A program made the position numbers and the translations under genes. Shown here one piece after another: positions 35,301-43,412 of a stretch of DNA of 64,000 bases; within the stretch, counting starts at the first letter, position 1; each line of letters opens with the position of its first letter. Origin of the DNA: Myxococcota bacterium (GTDB taxonomy: Bacteria; Myxococcota_A; UBA796); the NCBI GenBank assembly GCA_029251165.1, contig JAQXDW010000080.1, positions 1 through 64,000 on the forward strand, read 5' to 3'. Under the pieces are notes generated by a model. That model made no database searches and had not been told where the DNA came from. It was given only the letters and a program-made list of their open reading frames with translations.

Positions 35301-37254
35301 GCGCTGGAGCGTCGAGACTGGTGACTGTCTGGGCACCTACAAAGGTCACAAGCGCTACCCCAAGGGCGTCGGCTTCCTGCCCGATGGGCGGCTGCTGACC
35401 CTCGACCGGACGATCCGGGTCTGGGATCCAGACAAGGACAAGCCCGTCCTGATCCTCACCGGCCACACCTCCGACGTCCTCGGCACCACCGCCCTCGACG
35501 ACGGGCGGCTGCTGAGCTTCAGCAAGGACGGCACCCTGCGGCTGTGGGACACCACCTCCGGCGAGTGCACCGCGACCATGACCCATGACGCCGACGTCCT
35601 CGGCAGCATGATCCTGCCCGGCAGGCGGCTGCTGAGCTTCAGCAAGGACGGCACCTTGCGGCTGTGGGGCCTCGATGATGGCCGGGCGCTCGGGGCAATG
35701 ACCGGCCACACCGGCGCGGTCCTCGGAGCGATCCTGCTGCCAGGAGACCGGGCGCTGTCCTGGGGGGCGGACCGCGAGCTGCGCAGCTGGGACCTCACCG
35801 CCGCCGCGCCCATCGCGCGGTTCATCGGCCACGCCGGCTCCATCAAGATGGCGATTGACCTGGGAGATGGTCGCATCCTCTCCGGCGACAGCCGCGGACC
35901 GATGGAGATCTGGGACGCCGACACCGGCGCGCACCTCGCCCAGCTCTCCGGTCACTCCACCACCATAGAGGGTGCATCCCCCCTGCCAGATGGTCGGGCG
36001 CTGACCTGGGCCGCCGACCGCACTGTCCGCACCTGGGACACCTCCCCAGAACTCCTGGCCCGCATCACCGCGATCGACGCGGCCAACACCAACACAGACG
36101 ATCACACCAGCTACGTCAGCGGCACCTGCCTGCTCCGCGATGGCCGGGTGCTCTCCTGGTCCAAGGACAAGACCCTCCGCCTCTGGGGGGGCGAGACGGT
36201 CCAGGTGCTTGCCGGTCACACCGAAGGCGTGGAGGGTGCGCTGGAGCTGCCGGGCGACCGCCTGCTGAGCTGGGCGACAGACCACACCTTCCGGATCTGG
36301 GATCTCGACACTGGCGCGTGCCTGTCCGTCTTGTCTGGCCACACCAAGAACATCCAGGGGGCTCACCTGCTGGACGATGCCCGCATGCTCAGCTGGTCCT
36401 CCGACTTCACGCTGCGCATCTGGGACCTGTCGACCGGCGCGGAGGTCGCCGTGCTGGAGGGTCACGAGAAGCTGGTGAAGGGCGCGATGGTGCTCTCCGA
36501 TGGCCGCATCCTCTCCTGGTCCTCAGACGCCACCCTCCGGCTGTGGAGCGCAGACGGCGCGCCGCAGGTCACCTTCACCGGTCACGCCGCCAAGAAGATC
36601 ATCGAGGGTGCCGCGATGCTCTCCGGTGGCCGCATCCTCTCCTGGTCCTCGGACAGCACCCTCCGGGTCTGGCAAGAGGACGGCACCGAGCTCGCGGTGC
36701 TGGAGGGGCACGAGGCGAAGAAGTCGGTCAAGGGTGCCGCCGTGCTCTCCGATGGCCGCATCCTCTCCTGGTCCAACGACAAGACCCTGCGCTTGTGGTC
36801 CGACGATGGCACCGAGCTCGCAGTGCTGGAGGGCCACACCGACGCGGTCTTCTTCGCCGCAGAGCTTCCCGAGGGCGGCTTCATCTCGCACAGCAAGGAC
36901 AAGTCGTTCCGCCGCTGGACCGCCGAAGGCACCCCAGACGGGGTCATCGCGGAGGCGCAGGCCGCGCGGGACTGGACCGCGCCGTGGATGATCTGGAAGG
37001 CCGCCCGGCGGGCCACGTGGTCCTGCGGGACCGCAGTCATCGACGAGGCGGTGGGGGGGGCGCGCATGCTCCTCAACAACACCGACACCCCAGCGGTCGT
37101 GCACTGGCATGGTCCGCGCGGTCGCTGGTTCACCGACTCCATCGATGCCAGCGCCGAGCTCATCGTCCGCGACACCCTCTCCCTGTACTTCCTCCACCTC
37201 TACTACGGTGCTGAGCGCGTCGATCTGGCACAGGCCAAGGACGCCATCACCTGA
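32377..37254 (+). CDS. STAND NTPase with HEPN-like N-terminus and 16 WD40 repeats (putative defence sensor)
   Basis: 1625 residues. The N-terminal ~200 residues are helical and contain LRNRVAHGG (Arg133 to His138), the RNxxxH pattern of HEPN ribonuclease domains. A P-loop NTPase follows: Walker A GPGVGKS (359-365) and Walker B MLDGLD (458-463). The hydrophobic-DGLD form points to the STAND/NACHT class. A helical region follows, then 16 WD40 repeats (about 860-1540), each closing on the DxTLRLW pattern, enough for two propellers. STAND NTPases of this design (effector, NTPase, repeat sensor) act in prokaryotic immunity such as Avs; here an RNase effector would be triggered by a ligand bound to the propellers. 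One base separates it from the methyltransferase gene, so they form one transcript. No clear ribosome-binding site precedes the ATG. Confidence 0.93.
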   Translation: MSAEDLPPWPDGLTDLPTWLAIPLSEYLSEPNPRVRLHWMLDTVEVAIRWAVAIALADVRLAHDGALPKMLQRSIQEHIERPTVGRWVGMLRALSKAAPGGALSPAAFTLHDDHIAPLFTSEGSETDSMLVLRNRVAHGGGISSRKSAELVTAHDGRFLDLMRAIGGCTAGLSVHGHHEEEGVVQLHGLSPTLVTAGLPVFGFTEGTPAGTDEAAQRPEGAWITNGDQHLSLAPLIAYGPVRILGKDGQFITRSEGAVPQIYARSGPQSLSYTPLGRDEAHSERGELDNFRTLFGLNEARAPRGGSQRAFTATDFLKEAGRDAEGLIGRQAEIKEIKTWLKKIPTRQVGTARIAWLCAGPGVGKSMVMSRIARDLGNSSHHGLYYHRFQTGDVRNNRRMFLQLLQEALWTWAPLKERTAPPVMGDADVLLEDIKERLAVLANLPPKNPRAPAASFRVMLDGLDAIVPQDPDFPSLLRQLAVPGTAFLLSGRPDHDLSTTFSGDDIAVMFGPAGLPPMSTDNIRALLLDGLGNVRYALLKRDEDDEDDSVHNAFIDRVVKSAGGLPLYVELLLEDLRSGFLTVDDEDKLPDGLNTYYEGLIGRMGISDVQINLILLICMLGRAEEPLDVVAIRYLLSTAADINEEDLAPEDLEHVTSVLRAGRTLLRETSAPSGELAYALYHRGFREYINSTPVLQRTRRRAEALLYQMANRWEELPKGNLQNHMFRWGTEYALWWGRGRGQQAARSRLIDFSYLMARTEALPAFENLNLAREYGEALAALGGPEGDPEFAAWSTFFQTRDHLLRRGSETWPAHRILLQAATEYADSSPITQAAASWLTTSPDRWLWLRSQRRPAHVALSACTSIMEGHKRKIDGAVLQGTTHLLTWSMDNTLRYWNLAEGTCAATMEGHTKRVKGALLLDDAHAISWADDATIRRWSLADGVEQHSFQGHTKPIEASVLLPGGGLLTASRDKTVKRWSVETGDCLGTYKGHKRYPKGVGFLPDGRLLTLDRTIRVWDPDKDKPVLILTGHTSDVLGTTALDDGRLLSFSKDGTLRLWDTTSGECTATMTHDADVLGSMILPGRRLLSFSKDGTLRLWGLDDGRALGAMTGHTGAVLGAILLPGDRALSWGADRELRSWDLTAAAPIARFIGHAGSIKMAIDLGDGRILSGDSRGPMEIWDADTGAHLAQLSGHSTTIEGASPLPDGRALTWAADRTVRTWDTSPELLARITAIDAANTNTDDHTSYVSGTCLLRDGRVLSWSKDKTLRLWGGETVQVLAGHTEGVEGALELPGDRLLSWATDHTFRIWDLDTGACLSVLSGHTKNIQGAHLLDDARMLSWSSDFTLRIWDLSTGAEVAVLEGHEKLVKGAMVLSDGRILSWSSDATLRLWSADGAPQVTFTGHAAKKIIEGAAMLSGGRILSWSSDSTLRVWQEDGTELAVLEGHEAKKSVKGAAVLSDGRILSWSNDKTLRLWSDDGTELAVLEGHTDAVFFAAELPEGGFISHSKDKSFRRWTAEGTPDGVIAEAQAARDWTAPWMIWKAARRATWSCGTAVIDEAVGGARMLLNNTDTPAVVHWHGPRGRWFTDSIDASAELIVRDTLSLYFLHLYYGAERVDLAQAKDAIT

Positions 37255-37255
37255 C

Positions 37256-38380
37256 ATGCCCCGGCGACACCGCACCACCCCTGGAGACTGGCGCTCGCTG
37301 ATCCGGCGCCTGGATGAGCTTGTCCGGGCCGGCAGCGGAGCCGATCCGTTCGATGAGATTCATCGGCTCATCGCCGCTCGCATCCTCGACGAGCAGCGCC
37401 ACGGCGGGACCAGGCTCTCCGCAGAGACCCTCGACCCTCTGCTCGCAGAGGCCGACGACGTGTGGCCCGGCCTCTCCCTCGGACGCAGCCAATTGCCGAT
37501 CGGAGTGCGCGCGGCCGCCACTGGACTTCTCACGGAATTCGCGCTCCTGGAGAGCGGGCTGGAGGCCGTCGACAGCCTGTTCGAGGGCCTCAGCAGCCGA
37601 ACCTCTCGGGGGGAGCGGGGCCAATTCTTCACCCCTCGCCACGTCGTGCAGGCTGCCGTTCAGATCGCAGACCCCCGCCCCGGCCAGCGGGTGCTCGATC
37701 CCGCCTGTGGCTCCGGCGCCTTCCTGCTCGCTGCCCAGCGGTGCTGCCCAGGCGCCGAGATCCGAGGCCAGGACTTCGATCCCCGAGCCGTCCGCACCGC
37801 CCGCACCCTCGTCGCAGCAAGCGGCGGCGACGCCTCCTGGATCTCCTGCGGAGACTCCCTGCGCAGCCCGCCGCAGCCTGCCGACCTCATCCTCACCAAC
37901 CCCCCATTTGCCGGTGAGATTCAGGACGACAGCCTCCTGGCGAGCTTCGCCGTCTCCGGGCTGTTCCGGCGAGTCGAGCGAGACGTGCTGTTCATCGAGC
38001 AGTGCGTGCGGCTGCTGAGGCCCGGGGGGCGACTGGTCGCGGTCCTGCCCCACAACAAGGTCGGCGCGCTCGCCTTCACCCCGCTGCGGCGGTGGCTGAT
38101 GCAGCGGGTCCGGCTGGTCGGGGTGGTCGGCCTGCCGCGCGAGACCTTCCTGCCCCACACCAGCCAGAAGACGGCGATCCTGATCGGTGTCAAGCGATCC
38201 GAGCCAGTCGAGGAGATCCCCTCCGAGCCGATTCGGATGGTGGTCTGCGAGTCGGTCGGCAAGGACAGCCGGGGCGCGCCGGTGTTTGCAGCGGGGGCCG
38301 ACCGGCACGGCCCCGCCTGGAGCGCGCTGGCCCATGACCTCGATGAGGTCGTCACCGCAATGGATGGGGTGTGGGCGTGA
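37256..38380 (+). CDS. N6-adenine DNA methyltransferase, HsdM-like
   Basis: 374 residues; the ATG is one base after the stop of the STAND gene. The order is that of gamma-type N6-adenine methyltransferases: helical N-terminus, GQFFTPRHV before the catalytic domain, motif I DPACGSGA (148-155, S-adenosylmethionine binding) and motif IV NPPF (215-218, catalytic). Then come FIEQCVRLLRPGGRLVAVLP and the HsdM-like tail FLPHTSQKTAILI. All catalytic motifs are intact. It is shorter than full HsdM (about 500 residues), with a reduced N-terminal region. The following gene is an HsdS-like specificity subunit, which would direct it to its target. No restriction subunit is adjacent, so it may be a solitary modification pair or a self-marking partner of the STAND protein. 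Confidence 0.95.
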   Translation: MPRRHRTTPGDWRSLIRRLDELVRAGSGADPFDEIHRLIAARILDEQRHGGTRLSAETLDPLLAEADDVWPGLSLGRSQLPIGVRAAATGLLTEFALLESGLEAVDSLFEGLSSRTSRGERGQFFTPRHVVQAAVQIADPRPGQRVLDPACGSGAFLLAAQRCCPGAEIRGQDFDPRAVRTARTLVAASGGDASWISCGDSLRSPPQPADLILTNPPFAGEIQDDSLLASFAVSGLFRRVERDVLFIEQCVRLLRPGGRLVAVLPHNKVGALAFTPLRRWLMQRVRLVGVVGLPRETFLPHTSQKTAILIGVKRSEPVEEIPSEPIRMVVCESVGKDSRGAPVFAAGADRHGPAWSALAHDLDEVVTAMDGVWA

Positions 38381-38997
38381 AGGCCGTGACCATCCTCACC
38401 GCTGAGCTCGCCGAAGGCCTCATCCTGTCCCCAGAGCGCTACGATCCCCGTCGTCAGGCCCACACCGACGGGGTGCTGCTCAGCGAGGTCGCAATCCTCT
38501 CCACCACCAGTCTGCGCCCGTCCACAGTGACCGGGCAGTGGCGGGTCCTCGACACCAGCCACGCGGAAGCCGGCATCGTTCGCTGCGACCGTTCTCCGGT
38601 CGCGACCATCGGCAGCACCAAGCGCGTGCTCCGCTCGGGCGCGGTCATCGTCTCTCGGCTGCGTCCGTACCTGAGACAGGTCGGCCTGGTGGATCCGGAC
38701 CTGATGGCGGGGGGGGCTCAGCTGTGCTGCAGCACGGAGTTCTACGTGCTCACCAGCACCGATGAGCAGAGCATCGCCTTCCTCGTCCCGTTCTTGCTCT
38801 CGCAGCCCGTCCAGGCAGCACTGGCAGCCGGCCAGGAGGGCGGCCACCACCCGCGGTTCCCCGCGACCCTCCTGATGGGACTTCGCATCCCGACAGCACG
38901 CATGGCCCAGCGCACAGCGGACAGCGCGGCGGTGGAGACCGCCGTGGCGCAGGTGCGGGCGGGTCGGGCGGTGCTTGCGGCGCTGACCGGTGCGTGA
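38377..38997 (+). CDS. Half-size HsdS-like DNA specificity subunit
   Basis: 206 residues from the GTG at 38377, which overlaps the methyltransferase stop (GTGA); a GTG at 38371 adds two residues. It has one target-recognition-like half: an N-terminal segment (LILSPERYDP), then the stretch VIVSRLRPYLRQVGLVDPDL, the usual [VI][IL]xSRLRPY pattern of HsdS, a central hydrophobic region and a C-terminal helix rich in Ala/Val (TAVAQVRAGRAVLAALTG) that would make the spacer coiled coil. Full HsdS has two halves; this single one would dimerise and then recognise a palindromic site. It ends six bases before the convergent MazG gene. Function follows from its coupling with the methyltransferase. Confidence 0.88.
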   Translation: MKAVTILTAELAEGLILSPERYDPRRQAHTDGVLLSEVAILSTTSLRPSTVTGQWRVLDTSHAEAGIVRCDRSPVATIGSTKRVLRSGAVIVSRLRPYLRQVGLVDPDLMAGGAQLCCSTEFYVLTSTDEQSIAFLVPFLLSQPVQAALAAGQEGGHHPRFPATLLMGLRIPTARMAQRTADSAAVETAVAQVRAGRAVLAALTGA

Positions 38998-39003
38998 GGC
39001 TGC

Positions 39004-39345
39004 CTACTCGGGCTCCACACCCTCAAACCGCGACACCCGAATCCGACCATCGATCATCCGCGCGGGGCGCTGCATCAGCTCGTCCATCTTCTCCCAGAAC
39101 GCCGCAGACATGTCAAAGCCCCCGGAGATCTCGGTACCGAGGAGCAGGATCAGCAGATCCGCGCACTCCTCCGCCAGCGCAGCCTGACCCTTGCCCTTGG
39201 TGACCGCTGCAGAGATCTCCCCCAGCTCCTCGCTCATCAGCGCGACCCGGTAGACCAGATCCTCACCGCCAGAGCCCTTGAAGTCATGCTTGTCGTGAAA
39301 AGCCTGCACCGCGGCGGACATCTCCTGGTAGCTGTCTCGGCTCAT
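39004..39345 (-). CDS. MazG-like nucleotide pyrophosphohydrolase
   Basis: 113 residues from the ATG at 39345, which overlaps the TGA of the upstream ATPase gene (ATGA), so the two are translationally coupled. It has the all-alpha NTP pyrophosphohydrolase signature EExxE...ExxD: EELGE (39-43) and EECAD (59-63), which coordinate magnesium. MazG-like enzymes hydrolyse (d)NTPs to monophosphates and pyrophosphate, cleaning nucleotide pools or tuning (p)ppGpp signalling. The length fits single-domain MazG/MazG-like proteins rather than the tandem E. coli enzyme. Coupling to a large signalling-type ATPase suggests a response role, which is inference. Confidence 0.93.
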   Translation of the reverse strand: MSRDSYQEMSAAVQAFHDKHDFKGSGGEDLVYRVALMSEELGEISAAVTKGKGQAALAEECADLLILLLGTEISGGFDMSAAFWEKMDELMQRPARMIDGRIRVSRFEGVEPE

Positions 39346-42300
39346 TCTTCCTCCATCAGCGCAGCAAGGGCTGCGATCCATGTGGCTCCGAGCGCCTCCA
39401 GCTTCGGGGTGAGCGTCTCCAGCTCACCGCGCTTGCTCTTCTTGAGCCATCCAGGGGCAGCCGCCCACAGCGCAGCAGCATCGGCCCAGGGCCAGCCCTC
39501 GGGACGGCCCGTGAGGCTCGCGCCGATCTGGGCAACGCGCTCGGCGTCAGACTGCGCTGCGGCATAGGCAAGCACGGTGAAGCCGGCGAAGATGAGATCG
39601 ACGGGACGAGCGGTACGGACCGCAGCATCCCAGGCCGCGACGGCATTGCTCAAGGCGCTGCGGCGGAGCGAATCCGACTCTGCTGCAGCATCTGCCTCCG
39701 CCCAGTCGCACATCGCGATGCGATTGAGCACGCTGCTGCGCTGCCCGAGCGCCCCCATGCGCTCCAGGATCTCCAGGTCCTCGCGGAGCAAGCCGCGCGC
39801 GACGATCGGCTGGCGACGCTTGAACAGGTAGTGGTTCGCCAGCACGCCCTTGGTCAGCGCCTGCCCTGCGAGGTCACCGTGGCGCTCCTTCAGGGCGAGG
39901 CTCTCGTTGCACAGCTGCACCACAGTCTCTCCGTCGGACTCCCAGGTGGCCTGAGACTGGAGAACCCAGGACAGCAGCCGGTCGCGATCTTCGCTGCGGG
40001 GCACGACCATGCTCCGCAGGCGGTCGGCCTGCTTCTCGAGGAGGTCAGCGATGGCCGACTCCGGCGGGCTGAGGCCGTCGAGCCAGGTGCGGACCAGGGC
40101 GGCATAGAAGTCACATGTGGCCTCGACGAGGGGCTCGTCTTCGTCAGGGGTCTCGGCATCACGGACCTGGGTGATGGCCTCCTGGAGTGCGGCGAGGTCG
40201 TCGGCCTGCTTGCGCTCAAAGATGGCCTCAAACCAGTCTCTGGCCAGGACAAACAGATCGATGTGGGTGCTGCCGAGGAGCCCCTTGAAGCAGGCGATGG
40301 CCCGAGCACGGTTGTCTCGGCCGCCGATGGCCCGACGCACAGTGGCCTCGACCCAGTCCAGCTGTGAGAGGCCGGCAGCATCGAGGCTCCAGACCCGGTC
40401 GGGGTGGCGAGCCGCCTCAAGGAAGCGAAGCGCCTCGGGGTAGGCGGTGCGACGAGAGGCAGAGGTGGCCGCGCGCAAGGCGTACCTGGCGACCACATCA
40501 GCGCGACGGGGGCCAGCGTTGAGCGCATGGCGCACGATGCGGGCGGCGTCTGACTCTTCGCTCCATTCCTCACCGCCGTCTCGCATCATGAGCGCAGCGA
40601 CGACCTGGTGATGGAACTCCTTGACCAGCTCCTTCTGGGTGCTGCCATGGCGCTTGGCGACCATCGCGATGAGCACGGTGCGGGTGACCTCGGTGTCGAA
40701 GCGGAAGTGATCATCGTCGTCGAGGTCGGTGATGAGGGCGTGCTGATCCTCGATGTCTCGCAGCCGACGGAGCACGTCGAGTCGGGGCATCGAGAAGCCA
40801 CTGGAGAGCGCTGCGGCGTCAAATCGACGCCCACACTGGGCCGCCCCCTGGAGCAGCAGCAGCTCGTCGGGGCGCAGCCGCGAGAGCCTCTGGCGAGCAA
40901 GATCGGCCATCTGGCCAGGCACCACGCTGGAGAGCCGGTCAGCAGTGAGGTCTACGGGCACTGTGATCGACAGGCCGTGGTCAGCCTTCTCGGACGCGAC
41001 CAGGCCAGACTCGACCAGCTCATGGAGCAAGGCGAGGATGTTCAGCGGGACACCGCCGACCTGCTGGCGAACCGCGGCGGTGAAGTCGGCGGTCTCTCCC
41101 GAGACGCCCGCGCCATGCAGCAGCGCAGCGACGCCCTCGTCGCTCAGCTCCGTGAGCTGGACGGTGTGGACTGGCAGCCGGGTGGCGAGGGTGTCGAGCC
41201 AGCGGGTGTGTGTGACAGGAAGCGGACGATGACACAGCAGCACACCAAGGGGGTTGCCCAGGCGCTCAGGCGGCAGGTGGCTGAGGTCGATCAGGAGGTG
41301 CTCCAGCAAGGAGAGGCTGCTCTCGTCGGCCCACTGAAGGTCGTCGATGATCAGCAGCACGGGCTGCTCGGTGAGGCGACGACGGACCGCACGAACGACG
41401 TCGCGACGCAGCCGATCCAGAGAGAGCTGATCGGTGTCGACGCCACCTGACATGCCCAGCAGCAGCCCGACTCCAGGCAAGAAGTCCAGTGCCTCACTGG
41501 CTGCCCCGGCGATCTCCCGCATCGCGACCTGTCGGGCGTAGATGGTGGAGATCGCGATGCGCTCCTGATCAAAGATCGCACCGAGAGCACCAGAGAGCGC
41601 GCCGTAGGGCTCCAGGCAGCCCTCCGAGAGCTGCGGATCTTCAGACTCTCCGATCCCAACCTTCCACTCCCCGAGCAGCGCCGCCCGCAGGGTAGAGGCC
41701 ATGCGGCTCTTGCCGATTCCAGCTTCTCCTTCGATGGAGACCACACAGACACCGGGGCGCGTGATGTGGGCGATGATCGGCTCGATGGAGCGGTTGTCGA
41801 GCGGGACGTACCGTGGGGTGCGGAGGCTGCCGAAGACCTTCTCCGGCTCTCCCGCCGCGGCCTCAGGCTCCTCGACCACGGGCTTTCGGTGGACCGTGCC
41901 CAGCAGCAACATCGCGATCGCGGTCAGCACACCGCCGGTGAAGACGAGGACAGGATAGCGGCCGGTGAGGGTCAGGGGGAAGGCGAACAGCAGCGCGGAC
42001 AACGCGAGGACGAGCGGCGCCACTTGCGGGACGGGATCGACGTCGATCATGCTGCGGAGCTGCTCGATTCGCTCACCGATGATGGCATTGACCGACAGCA
42101 CCGGCGCCGCCATCGCAGCACAGATCACGATGCCCGACCAGCCCATTCCCATCGGGATCGGAGCCAGGGCACTGGCGAGGGTTCCACACTGGACCGCGAG
42201 AACAAGCAGCCCGAGGTCGAGCCGCTCAGCGATGGTGGCATGAATGCGGGGCATCGCACCGAACACCGCGAACACGCTGAGTGCCAGCGGACCGAGCAGC

Positions 42301-43412
42301 AGCAGCACCCCGTGACCGACCGGCCAGATGAGCGCATGCATGCTCGGCCAGCCCGATGGGTTCAGCGCAATGTCCTGCATTCCCGGATTCAGCGGAGCAC
42401 TCAGCCGACTGGTGAACACCCCGAGCACCAGACCGAGCACCAGACCGCCGATCATCTGCCCGGCGATCAGCGCGCGGGACTCATTCTCGACCGCTGGCGG
42501 ACTCGCGATGCGCCGGATCGGCATGAGCACGATGCCGAGCAGCAGAACGGCTCCAAGCCACAGGACATCGAAATTCCGCCAGGGCACCAGGTCTGCTCCG
42601 ACGCCAGTGTTGGCCGCGATGCGGGTGGGACCATCCGTCGTCCAGGCATCCGCCGTCAGCTCAATGCGCACCCCAGGCACCGGCGCCGACACGACGTCTG
42701 CGACGTCCATGTCGATGACCATGAGGGTCTCGTAGCCAGAAGCGCTGGCGAGGCGCTCGAACACCGCGACAGGAAGCGCTGCGCCATAGACCAGCTCCTG
42801 CCAGGTCTGGGCACCGACAAACGCGACGCCACGATCATCGGGGATCGTAGCGAGGCGGGGGTGGGCATCGAGCGTGATCGCGAGGGCATCTCGGAGACCG
42901 GGGCAATTCTCAGCGTCATTGCGACAGCGCACGACCGCGAGGGTTCGAGGGCGGAGGTGATCATCGACCACACCCGCCATCGCAGACCAGCCCTCTTCCG
43001 CTGCCCGGGCATAGAAGTCTGGAAGCGCACCAGGGCCATCCTCAGGCTCATAGACCACATCGGGACCAATCAGCCACCAAGCCAGCGGGTAGATGTTGCG
43101 GAAGCTGTCGAAGCTGTTGTCGACCCGCCACTGGACCTGCTCCAGACCCGCCAGTGCAGAGGCATGCGCGACCGGATCGGTCTCGGGAGAGACCAGGGTG
43201 GTGGTCACCTCGAATGCGCCGGCAGCCCGGCAGTGCATCTCGACGCTGTTCTCTGCCAGCCGAGACCACCAGTAGTAAGTCTCGGCATGGAGCAGCTGAC
43301 GGGCAGCATCTTCCGAGCCCCCGCTGACGCTCAGCGCCGGCCACGGGGCGCAGACCTGAGACATCACCCCTTCCGCGGACGCCTCTGGAAACAGGCTCAG
43401 CCAGAGAAGCAT
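39342..43412 (-). CDS. Membrane-anchored AAA_16/STAND-type ATPase with TPR-like C-terminus
   Basis: 1356 residues; ATG at 43412 with AGGA seven bases upstream. A short signal (MLLWLSLFPEASA) is followed by an extracytoplasmic domain of ~260 residues, then about nine hydrophobic spans (roughly 280-510). The cytoplasmic half carries Walker A EGEAGIGKSR (near 561-570) and Walker B LLIIDDLQWAD (near 685). This is the AAA_16-like pattern of LuxR-associated, adenylate-cyclase-associated and STAND ATPases. The remaining 600 residues are helical and TPR-like. The layout is a sensor outside, a membrane anchor and an ATP-driven oligomerisation switch inside. Its stop overlaps the MazG-like start, so the two proteins form one unit. 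The extracytoplasmic part is Trp-rich with several Cys and matches no family I know. Confidence 0.9.
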   Translation of the reverse strand: MLLWLSLFPEASAEGVMSQVCAPWPALSVSGGSEDAARQLLHAETYYWWSRLAENSVEMHCRAAGAFEVTTTLVSPETDPVAHASALAGLEQVQWRVDNSFDSFRNIYPLAWWLIGPDVVYEPEDGPGALPDFYARAAEEGWSAMAGVVDDHLRPRTLAVVRCRNDAENCPGLRDALAITLDAHPRLATIPDDRGVAFVGAQTWQELVYGAALPVAVFERLASASGYETLMVIDMDVADVVSAPVPGVRIELTADAWTTDGPTRIAANTGVGADLVPWRNFDVLWLGAVLLLGIVLMPIRRIASPPAVENESRALIAGQMIGGLVLGLVLGVFTSRLSAPLNPGMQDIALNPSGWPSMHALIWPVGHGVLLLLGPLALSVFAVFGAMPRIHATIAERLDLGLLVLAVQCGTLASALAPIPMGMGWSGIVICAAMAAPVLSVNAIIGERIEQLRSMIDVDPVPQVAPLVLALSALLFAFPLTLTGRYPVLVFTGGVLTAIAMLLLGTVHRKPVVEEPEAAAGEPEKVFGSLRTPRYVPLDNRSIEPIIAHITRPGVCVVSIEGEAGIGKSRMASTLRAALLGEWKVGIGESEDPQLSEGCLEPYGALSGALGAIFDQERIAISTIYARQVAMREIAGAASEALDFLPGVGLLLGMSGGVDTDQLSLDRLRRDVVRAVRRRLTEQPVLLIIDDLQWADESSLSLLEHLLIDLSHLPPERLGNPLGVLLCHRPLPVTHTRWLDTLATRLPVHTVQLTELSDEGVAALLHGAGVSGETADFTAAVRQQVGGVPLNILALLHELVESGLVASEKADHGLSITVPVDLTADRLSSVVPGQMADLARQRLSRLRPDELLLLQGAAQCGRRFDAAALSSGFSMPRLDVLRRLRDIEDQHALITDLDDDDHFRFDTEVTRTVLIAMVAKRHGSTQKELVKEFHHQVVAALMMRDGGEEWSEESDAARIVRHALNAGPRRADVVARYALRAATSASRRTAYPEALRFLEAARHPDRVWSLDAAGLSQLDWVEATVRRAIGGRDNRARAIACFKGLLGSTHIDLFVLARDWFEAIFERKQADDLAALQEAITQVRDAETPDEDEPLVEATCDFYAALVRTWLDGLSPPESAIADLLEKQADRLRSMVVPRSEDRDRLLSWVLQSQATWESDGETVVQLCNESLALKERHGDLAGQALTKGVLANHYLFKRRQPIVARGLLREDLEILERMGALGQRSSVLNRIAMCDWAEADAAAESDSLRRSALSNAVAAWDAAVRTARPVDLIFAGFTVLAYAAAQSDAERVAQIGASLTGRPEGWPWADAAALWAAAPGWLKKSKRGELETLTPKLEALGATWIAALAALMEEE

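Noticed and set aside
37256..38997. Complete type I restriction-modification system
   Set aside because: No HsdR-like helicase/nuclease gene lies in the window; HsdS is half-size.
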